NCBI GenBank assembly: GCA_031379035.1
Contig: JANNEU010000199.1
Span: forward strand, 1-29,711
Direction of reading: 5' to 3'
DNA: 29,711 nucleotides
DNA from: JABFRJ01 sp031379035
GTDB lineage: Bacteria; Pseudomonadota; Alphaproteobacteria; Rhizobiales; Hyphomicrobiaceae
Both the position numbers and the translations under genes were made by a program. The notes beneath the pieces were generated by a model. The model made no database searches. It was not told the origin of the DNA and saw only the letters and a list, made by a program, of their open reading frames with translations. Positions 23,603 to 29,711 of the stretch are shown piece by piece. Each line of letters begins with the position of its first letter. The first letter of the stretch is position 1.

Positions 23603-24715
23603 ATGCCCGAACCCATTGCATCAACCAAGGCCAACCGTGGCAACTTCTTCGAAGATTTTCGTGTCGGTCAGGAAATCATCCACCCAACGCCGCGGACCAT
23701 CACCGCCGGCGATGTAGCACTTTACACCGGCCTTTATGGTAGCCGTTTCGCCGTCCAGTCGTCCAACGCGTTTGCCCAGGCCATCGGACTAGCGCAGGGA
23801 CAGCTACCGGGTATGTCGCCGACCGTAGGGCACGGGCCTATCGACGATCTCATTGTATTTCATGTTATTTTCGGAAAAACCGTCCCCGATATCTCGCTGA
23901 ACGCCGTAGCAAACCTTGGTTATGCCGAGTGCCGTTTCGTCAAGCTCGTCTATCCTGGAGACACGCTGTCTGCGCGCTCGGAAGTGATCGGCCTCAAAGA
24001 GAACTCTAACGGCGAGACCGGCGTGGTTTACGTTCGGACAACCGGCCGCAATCAGCATGGCGAGATTGTTCTGACCTACGTGCGATGGGTCATGGTGAAG
24101 AAATCCCGCAAAGATGCGCCCACGCAGCCAGCTCTCGTTCCGAAGCTTGAAGCCAAGCTGACGCCTGCAGTTCTTGGGGATGCACTACCGAAGATCAATG
24201 TCGCAGCTTATGACACCGTGCTGAGCGGTTCACCTTATCTATTTGACGACTACCGTGTTGGCGAATGCATCGACCACGTCGATGGCGTCACCATCGAAGA
24301 AGCTGAGCATCAGATCGCAACCCGCCTCTACCAGAACACTGCCAAAGTCCATTTCGACAACTTTGCCGCGCGTGAAACTCGCTTCGGCCGGCGGCTGATC
24401 TACGGTGGCATCGCGATTTCCATCGCTCGCGTACTCACATTCAACGGCCTCGGCAATGCATTCAGGATCGCCGCCATCAACGGCGGTCGCCATGTCGCTC
24501 CATTGTTTTCTGGCGATACTGTTTACGCCTGGAGTGAGGTTCTAGAGACTTCAGAGGTTGGCAGCCGCAAAGACATCGGTGCCCTCCGACTAAGGACAGT
24601 CGCCACCAAAAACCAGTCTTGTGCCACTTTTCCCTTCAGGAACGCGGGCCAGGACCCGTCAGACGGGGTCATTCTCGACCTCGATTACTGGGTTTTGCTA
24701 CCCCGCCGAGATTAG
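23603..24715 (+). CDS. mcd: Mesaconyl-CoA hydratase (double MaoC domain)
   Basis: The 370-residue protein has two MaoC-like hot-dog domains, about residues 15-165 and 205-345. The N-terminal stretch NFFEDFRVGQEIIHPTPRTI with GDVALYTGLYGSRFA and FHVIFGKTVPDISLNAVANLGYAECRF matches mesaconyl-CoA hydratase of the ethylmalonyl-CoA pathway, which hydrates mesaconyl-C1-CoA to methylmalyl-CoA. The second domain has EEAEHQIATRLYQNTAKVHF and RLIYGGIAISIARVL, a hydratase motif. A Gly/Pro-rich segment (66-79) may be an insertion. The ATG at 23603 follows TGAGG; the open frame extends to 23534, but its extra residues look non-coding. Confidence 0.92.
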   Translation: MPEPIASTKANRGNFFEDFRVGQEIIHPTPRTITAGDVALYTGLYGSRFAVQSSNAFAQAIGLAQGQLPGMSPTVGHGPIDDLIVFHVIFGKTVPDISLNAVANLGYAECRFVKLVYPGDTLSARSEVIGLKENSNGETGVVYVRTTGRNQHGEIVLTYVRWVMVKKSRKDAPTQPALVPKLEAKLTPAVLGDALPKINVAAYDTVLSGSPYLFDDYRVGECIDHVDGVTIEEAEHQIATRLYQNTAKVHFDNFAARETRFGRRLIYGGIAISIARVLTFNGLGNAFRIAAINGGRHVAPLFSGDTVYAWSEVLETSEVGSRKDIGALRLRTVATKNQSCATFPFRNAGQDPSDGVILDLDYWVLLPRRD

Positions 24716-24858
24716 GACTAGCCCGGATACTTGGTTGGCGGGAAATTAACCGTTTAGCGGTACTCCTGAGAGGTAAGACCGCTCCTGGCCATTCGGTCAG
24801 GTCGGCGAGAACTACCAAAGGCGCCACGCTGGTCGATCCCCAGCGTCGCGAATTCTAA

Positions 24859-25830
24859 GTGACGAAACGGGTGGCAGTCATCGGAGCGGGCCTTGCGGGG
24901 CTTTCGACAGCGCGCGTCCTGCGCCGCTCGGGTTGCTATGTCGAAGTCTTCGAGCAGGACAGGATCATTGGCGGCCGCATGGCAACGATGCGCCTCGGCC
25001 TCGCCTCTTTCGATGCCGGTGCCCAATACCTCACCGCCCGCAGTCCGAGCTTCCAAAAATATGTCGATGAACTCGTCGGTTCCGGTTACGCGACGCCCTG
25101 GGCACCCCGTGGCCTCGACGGCGTGGCCATGCCGACCATGCAGCAATGGTTCGTCGGCACACCCGGTATGAGTTCTATTCTACGGCCATTGGCCGAAAGC
25201 GTTCGCATACACACCAGCCGACGCGTCCATACCCTTAAGCGAACAGACAAGGGTTGGTATCTTTGGTTCGAGGATGAGACCAGCGCCGGACCGTTTCATG
25301 CAGTCGTGTGTGCCGTTCCAGCGCGCGAGGCACTGTTACTCTTAGGCCGCATCGATCGGCTGGCAGATCCGATTACCCGTGTGCGGATGTCGCCGTGCTG
25401 GGCTGTCATGGTACGCCTCGACACCCACCTCCTGCCTGAAAAAGAAGTCTATTCAGACATGAGTGAAGTGATCCGCTGGGTGTCGCGCAACAACGCCAAA
25501 CCCGGCCGCTCCGGCCGCGGTGATCAGGTTCTAATTCACGCGTCACCCGCTTGGAGTCGTGAAACCGAGGACGCCGATCCGGAAGCCGTCGCTGAAGATC
25601 TATGGGCAGAAGTCAGCCATGCGCTGGGCCTAGCACCAACCCGGCCAGCCCAGATGTCGGCCTACCTCTGGAAGCATGGTCTCGTCGAAACGTCTCTCGG
25701 CGAGACCTTTCTATTCTCCAGCGATGATATGGTCGGCGTAACCGGTGATTGGTGCATAGGCCGCCTTGCCGAACACGCCTTCGACAGCGGCGCACGTCTC
25801 GGTAAAGTCATCATGGACGCCCTCGATTAG
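24859..25830 (+). CDS. FAD/NAD(P)-binding amine-oxidase-like protein
   Basis: The 323-residue protein starts with VAVIGAGLAGLSTARVLRRSG (dinucleotide-binding GxGxxG) and GGRMATMRLGLASFDAGAQY, the second flavin motif of the renalase/COG3380 type. The C-terminal VTGDWCIG with AFDSGARLGKVI closes the FAD site. Known relatives include renalase-like oxidases of reduced nicotinamides and uncharacterised proteins. The start is GTG at 24859, forced by an in-frame TAA immediately upstream; only a poor Shine-Dalgarno is visible. It stands alone, 143 bp after mcd. Confidence 0.88.
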   Translation: MTKRVAVIGAGLAGLSTARVLRRSGCYVEVFEQDRIIGGRMATMRLGLASFDAGAQYLTARSPSFQKYVDELVGSGYATPWAPRGLDGVAMPTMQQWFVGTPGMSSILRPLAESVRIHTSRRVHTLKRTDKGWYLWFEDETSAGPFHAVVCAVPAREALLLLGRIDRLADPITRVRMSPCWAVMVRLDTHLLPEKEVYSDMSEVIRWVSRNNAKPGRSGRGDQVLIHASPAWSRETEDADPEAVAEDLWAEVSHALGLAPTRPAQMSAYLWKHGLVETSLGETFLFSSDDMVGVTGDWCIGRLAEHAFDSGARLGKVIMDALD

Positions 25831-25978
25831 GTGGGACAATGATCGGCCGAACTGGGACCGAACGCGGCTCAAAAGCGATTTGTGCGGCGAGCAATCAGCA
25901 CCGGCCCAAGTTTGGAACTTAGTTGGCCAGTCGTAGTGGGGCTCAGCAATACAGCTCAACTCAGGTCTCAAGTTAGGC

Positions 25979-26007
25979 TTGCCAATCGAACCACCGTTGT
26001 GCATAAG
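25979..26007 (+). promoter_or_regulatory. Putative tRNA-Gly promoter
   Basis: TTGCCA (25979-25984) and CATAAG (26002-26007) with 17-bp spacing lie about 40 bases before the tRNA. It is a fair but not strong sigma-70 match, supported mainly by position. Confidence 0.45.
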
Positions 26008-26047
26008 ACGGGTGCCTCGGCGATTTCGGTCGCCGGTACCCATGGAA

Positions 26048-26122
<75 letters not shown>

Positions 26123-26150
26123 AAAATACAAAGATTGCGATCATGATACG

Positions 26151-26176
26151 AGAGCCCGCCTCTAAGCGGGCTTTTC
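26151..26176 (+). terminator. Terminator after tRNA-Gly
   Basis: AGCCCGC (26153-26159) and GCGGGCT (26166-26172) form a perfect 7-bp stem with a 6-base loop followed by TTTCG, about 30 bases past the tRNA. Confidence 0.8.
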
Positions 26177-26266
26177 GTTGTTCAAACGGTCGCTGCGGGA
26201 TGCGCAGGTCCGCGATTGTGGATTTTAGGGATGCTTGCGCGAGCGAAGCGGCTCACCCATACTCTG

Positions 26267-26288
26267 GCTCGGATATGTTCGTCCGAGC
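26267..26288. promoter_or_regulatory. Inverted repeat upstream of the first carotenoid oxygenase gene
   Basis: GCTCGGA (26267-26273) and TCCGAGC (26282-26288) form a perfect 7-bp dyad with an 8-base spacer, 36 bp before the ATG at 26324. No T-run follows, so an operator or leader hairpin is likelier than a terminator. Confidence 0.4.
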
Positions 26289-26323
26289 TTAATGCTCCGC
26301 ACGCATCTGGGGAGACACTTGCC

Positions 26324-27793
26324 ATGGTGGATGCAGCTGCGCCTGTGCGCCGGATCGAAACCGGCGCTCTCAACCCTTTGAACGCGCAGAACCCCTACAT
26401 TCAGGGTGTCTATGAGCCGGTGGCGAAAGAGACGACCGCGCTCAACTTACGCGTCGTCGGCGATCTGCCCAAAGACCTGCACGGCTGCTTCTATCGCAAT
26501 GGACCGAACCCGCCGCAGGCACCGGAAGGGCTGCATCATTGGTTCGACGGCGATGGGATGATCCACGCCATCCACTTCGAGAGCGGCAAGGCCGAGTATC
26601 GCAATCGCTACATTCAGACGGCTGACCACGTCGCAGATCTCAATGGCGGCTGCGGCGCGGGTGGGGTGCTCGTCCCCTCGGCACGGGCGAACAAAGACTC
26701 AACTCGTGGCGATCTCGTCTATAAGGACACGGCGAACACCGATCTGGTCGTGCACAACGGCTCCGTGATGGCGCTGTGGTACATCTCAGGGCAACCCGTG
26801 CGCGTGAATGCGCGTACACTGGAAACTATTCGAACCGAAAATTTCGGCGGCAAGCTGCCGCGGCATGTGTCAGCGCACTCCAAAGTCGATCCAAAAACCG
26901 GGGAGTTCGTGTTCTTCGACTATTCGCTCTACGAGCCCTGGATGACGTTCGGCACCGTGAGCGCGACCAATGAACTGACGCATTTCGAACGTGTTGAACT
27001 GCCCGGGCCGCGCTTGCCGCACGACATGGGGCTCACTGAGAACTACGTCATTCTGCACGATCTGCCGGTGGTGTTTGCCGATCACGGACTGCGCCGCAGC
27101 ATGTGGAATATCAAGTTTGCCGACCAACCGGCGCGCTTCGGCGTGGTGCCGCGCACGGGGCGGGGCGATCAGATCCGCTGGTTCGAGACCGACAGTTGTT
27201 ACATCTACCACGTCGTCAACAGCTGGGAGGACGGCGATGAGGTGGTGATGGTCGCCTGCATGATGATCCCCAACGGCTTCCCGATGAACCCAGCCTACGG
27301 TGCCTATGCGCCGATGGTGAACGTGTTGGCGCTGCATGCCGTGCCGGTGGAGTGGCGCATGAACATGCGCACCGGTGAGGTGAAGAAGCGCCAACTCGAT
27401 GATCGGATCGGCGAGTTCCCGGTGATCAATCTGGACTATACGGGGCAGCGCTCGAAATGGTCGTACCATGTGGCGATGGGGAAGACAGAGCTGCAGCGGA
27501 TGGCCGGGATCTACAAATACGATCTGCAGACTGGGGCTGCGAAGACCTATCTGTATGAGCCGCAGATGTTCGGATCCGAGCCGGCGTTTGCGCCGCGCAT
27601 CGGAGCAAAGGATGAAGATGACGGTTATGTCATCGCCTTCGTGACGGATGAGAATACTGGCAAGTCCGAGGTGCAGGTGCTGGATGCTAGGTCTGTCGAG
27701 AAGGGTCCGATTGCGCGCGTGATGCTGCCGGTGCGCGTGCCCGCAGGCTTCCATGGAACATGGGCCCGCGGCGATCAGATCGCGGCGGCTTGA
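26324..27793 (+). CDS. Carotenoid oxygenase (RPE65/lignostilbene dioxygenase family), copy 1
   Basis: The 489-residue protein has the seven-bladed propeller family pattern and all four iron-binding histidines: H185 in SAHSKVDP, H233 in LPHDMGLTEN, H296 in CYIYHVVNSWED and H477 in GFHGTW. DLHGCFYRNGPNP (51-63) and HHWFDGDGMIH (71-81) are family signatures. Members cleave C=C bonds of carotenoids, apocarotenoids or stilbenes with O2. The NRYIQT stretch near 94-99 has a Tyr where stilbene cleavers carry one, a weak hint only. The ATG at 26324 follows GGGGAG; the frame is open to 26216. It is followed 40 bp later by a second family member. Codon choice leans to CTG/GTG. Confidence 0.93.
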   Translation: MVDAAAPVRRIETGALNPLNAQNPYIQGVYEPVAKETTALNLRVVGDLPKDLHGCFYRNGPNPPQAPEGLHHWFDGDGMIHAIHFESGKAEYRNRYIQTADHVADLNGGCGAGGVLVPSARANKDSTRGDLVYKDTANTDLVVHNGSVMALWYISGQPVRVNARTLETIRTENFGGKLPRHVSAHSKVDPKTGEFVFFDYSLYEPWMTFGTVSATNELTHFERVELPGPRLPHDMGLTENYVILHDLPVVFADHGLRRSMWNIKFADQPARFGVVPRTGRGDQIRWFETDSCYIYHVVNSWEDGDEVVMVACMMIPNGFPMNPAYGAYAPMVNVLALHAVPVEWRMNMRTGEVKKRQLDDRIGEFPVINLDYTGQRSKWSYHVAMGKTELQRMAGIYKYDLQTGAAKTYLYEPQMFGSEPAFAPRIGAKDEDDGYVIAFVTDENTGKSEVQVLDARSVEKGPIARVMLPVRVPAGFHGTWARGDQIAAA

Positions 27794-27833
27794 TTGCCGG
27801 CCGCCGTTCGATTTCAACTTTGGGACTGCTTTG

Positions 27834-29405
27834 ATGTCAGAACACGCCCAAGCGTCGAACGATCATCATGAGGCACCACACGGCCTCGACCTGCCGATCG
27901 CGCGCCTCAACGTCCGCCTAATGGCGCCTGACGGCAAACTGCCACCTGATGCCCCCGAGTGGATCTGGAAGCTCGATCACCCCTATCTGCATGGCCTTTT
28001 CGCGCCAACGAACCGCGAGTATGACGCCGAAAATTTGGAGATCGAAGGCGAACTGCCGGCCGATCTTTACGGCGCCTACATCATGAACGGCCCGTCGCAA
28101 CGCTTCGAACCAGTCAACCGCTATCACTACTATGATGGTGACGCGATGCTGCGTGCCATCTACTTTCGCGACGGGCGCGCGTCGTTCCGGCAGCGCTGGA
28201 TCCGCAACGAAGCGTTCGTGGTGGAAGACATCGCCAAGATGAACATCTGGCCAGGGCTGGCGGGGCCATACAATTTCAAGCTGCCGGGCTCGCCGATCAA
28301 GGATACGTCCAACACGGATATTGTCTACTACGCTGGCAAGTTGCTCTCGCTGTTCTACATGGCGGGCAAACCTTACGAGATCGATCCGGTGACGCTGGAG
28401 ACGCGGGGCAAGGAAACGTTCGGCGGCAAGCTGAGCTACGATCTTTCCGCGCACAGCAAGGTCGATCCGGCGACGGGCGAGCTGTTCTTTTTCAGCTATG
28501 CCGATACGCCGCCTTACATGCGCTACGGTGTTGCGAGCCCGACCGGTGAGTTGCTGCACGATGTGGCGATCGACCTTCCAGGTCCGCGCTCGCCGCACGA
28601 TCTCGGCCTCACCACGAACTACGCGATCCTGCACGATCTACCGCTGTTTCATGACGTTGAGCTGCTCAAGACAACCAAGCATCGCATCCTGTCGTTCCAC
28701 CGCGATATGCCAGCCCGCTTCGGCATAATTCCGCGCTATGGCCGTGCCGACCAGATCAAGTGGTTTGAGGCCGAGCCGTGCTACATTCTGCACGTCATCA
28801 ATGCCTGGGAAGAGGGCGACTGGGTGCATCAGATCTGCTGCCGGCAGGCCAATCCAGATCCGAAACGCGACAAGGCGGATGGACCGCTCGCGTCTATGAT
28901 GGCCTACCGACGGCGTGTGCATCAATTGCACCGCTGGTCTTTCAACATGGTCACTGGTGAAGTCCGCGAGACGCCCATCGATGATCTCAATACCGAGTTC
29001 CCGCGCATCAATCCGCTGCGCATGGGCAAGAAGTCGAAGCTTGCGTTCAATCAGTTTCTGCCGTTAACAGCAGGCGATGGCAGCATTTCTGGCCGCTGCC
29101 AGACATTCGATGCGCTGATCCGCTACGACACCGACACAGGTGCGCGTCAGCGCTATGACTACGGTGACGGCGTGTTTGGCAATGAGGCGCCCATTGCGCC
29201 CAAGCGCGGTGCTACTGCTGCGAGCGCCGAAGACGATGCCTACGCCGTGACGTTTGTCACCGACACGAACACATGGGCCTCGGCATGTCTGGTGTTTGAC
29301 GCCAAGGACATCTCGCGCGGCCCCATCGCGAAGGTGAAAATCCCACACCGCATCAGCGCCGGCTTCCATACGACCTGGATTCCGGGTGACGAGATTTATG
29401 CATGA
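27834..29405 (+). CDS. Carotenoid oxygenase (RPE65/lignostilbene dioxygenase family), copy 2
   Basis: The 523-residue product is related to the gene before it but clearly divergent. The iron ligands are present: H207 in SAHSKVDP, H255 in SPHDLGLTTN, H320 in CYILHVINAWEEGD and H512 in GFHTTW. It has a longer N-terminus (HAQASNDHHEAPHGLDL) and an extra loop around residues 335-360 (RQANPDPKRDKADG). At the position of NRYIQT in copy 1 it has QRWIRN. These differences suggest a different substrate or a partner role, not a simple duplicate. A GGGA site precedes the ATG. It is 38 bp upstream of the LivH permease gene, so it is probably in the same operon. Confidence 0.93.
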   Translation: MSEHAQASNDHHEAPHGLDLPIARLNVRLMAPDGKLPPDAPEWIWKLDHPYLHGLFAPTNREYDAENLEIEGELPADLYGAYIMNGPSQRFEPVNRYHYYDGDAMLRAIYFRDGRASFRQRWIRNEAFVVEDIAKMNIWPGLAGPYNFKLPGSPIKDTSNTDIVYYAGKLLSLFYMAGKPYEIDPVTLETRGKETFGGKLSYDLSAHSKVDPATGELFFFSYADTPPYMRYGVASPTGELLHDVAIDLPGPRSPHDLGLTTNYAILHDLPLFHDVELLKTTKHRILSFHRDMPARFGIIPRYGRADQIKWFEAEPCYILHVINAWEEGDWVHQICCRQANPDPKRDKADGPLASMMAYRRRVHQLHRWSFNMVTGEVRETPIDDLNTEFPRINPLRMGKKSKLAFNQFLPLTAGDGSISGRCQTFDALIRYDTDTGARQRYDYGDGVFGNEAPIAPKRGATAASAEDDAYAVTFVTDTNTWASACLVFDAKDISRGPIAKVKIPHRISAGFHTTWIPGDEIYA

Positions 29406-29443
29406 TCTCTAAAGGTCGTGTCGCTGGAGCGGGATTGTGAACA

Positions 29444-29711
29444 ATGCCCGCTGACCTCGCCCAGATTGTGCAGTTGATCGTCAACGGCGTGGCGATTGGG
29501 TCGATCTACGCGCTGGTCGCGGCTGGCCTGGTGATGACCTATAAGGCGACCGAAGTGCTGAACTTTGCGCACGGCGATCTCCTGATGGCATCGGCATTTG
29601 TCTGCTGGGGCTTGATAACACTGGCTGGCTGGCCGTTCTGGCTCGCAGCGCCTGCCACGATTGCGGCGATTGCGGCCCTGGCAGCGCTTATAGATATGCT
29701 CGCGATGCGCC
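29444..29711 (+). CDS. Branched-chain amino acid-type ABC permease (LivH family), N-terminal part
   Basis: The first 89 codons of a permease run off the window. The pattern NGVAIGSIYALVAAGLVMTYKAT and VLNFAHGDLLMASAF is the LivH signature of HAAT-family ABC importers. Such permeases work with LivM, two ATPases and a periplasmic binding protein, which should lie downstream. HAAT systems import branched-chain amino acids but also aromatic acids, amides and urea. The position directly after two carotenoid-oxygenase-type genes suggests import of an aromatic or related substrate or product. A GGAGCGGGA site precedes the ATG. Confidence 0.9.
   Translation, partial: MPADLAQIVQLIVNGVAIGSIYALVAAGLVMTYKATEVLNFAHGDLLMASAFVCWGLITLAGWPFWLAAPATIAAIAALAALIDMLAMR

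Noticed and set aside
26870..27817. A 315-codon minus-strand frame opposite the first carotenoid oxygenase
   Set aside because: It is His/Arg-rich with no recognisable domain. The opposite frame has all iron ligands.

Overview
The window looks like an ordinary chromosomal segment of a high-GC alphaproteobacterium, most likely of the Hyphomicrobiales. The main reasons are the coaE-dnaQ-secB neighbourhood, the divergent phaR/phaA pair, an FYDLN_acid (TIGR02300-type) protein, a ThiL with the TD-x-GVHFF-x-DDPPDAIA-type signature, an HU protein with a Lys/Ala-rich tail, and ethylmalonyl-CoA pathway-type genes. The genus cannot be fixed from the sequence. No rRNA, CRISPR array, insertion sequence, prophage or integrase is visible.

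Layout. 1-1.7 kb: the 3' end of coaE, dnaQ (proofreading subunit) and convergent secB. 1.9-3.9 kb: a metallo-beta-lactamase-fold hydrolase and an alpha/beta hydrolase. 3.9-6.2 kb: phaR and phaA, divergent, with a perfect 15-bp dyad between them; phaB is not next to phaA. 6.3-8.0 kb: a DMT-family exporter and a glutathione S-transferase, separated by two REP-like palindromes. 8.0-10.9 kb, minus strand: a three-part NYN/LOTUS-like protein and thiL. 11.1-15 kb: a J-domain protein, a structured palindromic repeat, then a five-gene minus-strand run (MOSC, M50 protease, an unknown HRPCxxC protein, an unknown membrane protein, a VOC protein). 15.2-18.4 kb: tailed HU, guaB and the azlCD exporter. 18.8-20.1 kb: tRNA-Gln, an FYDLN protein and beta-carbonic anhydrase. 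20.1-24.7 kb: an FAD oxidoreductase coupled to a pyridoxal kinase, divergent from a malyl-CoA thioesterase/lyase-like gene, a small lipoprotein and mesaconyl-CoA hydratase. 24.9-25.8 kb: an FAD amine oxidase-like protein. 26.0 kb: tRNA-Gly. 26.3-29.7 kb: two tandem carotenoid-oxygenase (RPE65/lignostilbene-type) genes leading into a LivH-type ABC permease cut by the window end.

Functionally, phaA, mcd and the Mcl2-like gene fit a cell that makes polyhydroxyalkanoate and assimilates acetyl-CoA through the ethylmalonyl-CoA pathway. The most distinctive segment is the block after tRNA-Gly. There codon choice appears to shift toward CTG/GTG, and two divergent carotenoid-cleavage-type oxygenases sit immediately before a transporter, which suggests an acquired uptake-and-cleavage module. 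The NYN/LOTUS protein and the FAD oxidoreductase-pyridoxal kinase pair are the other items most worth following up.
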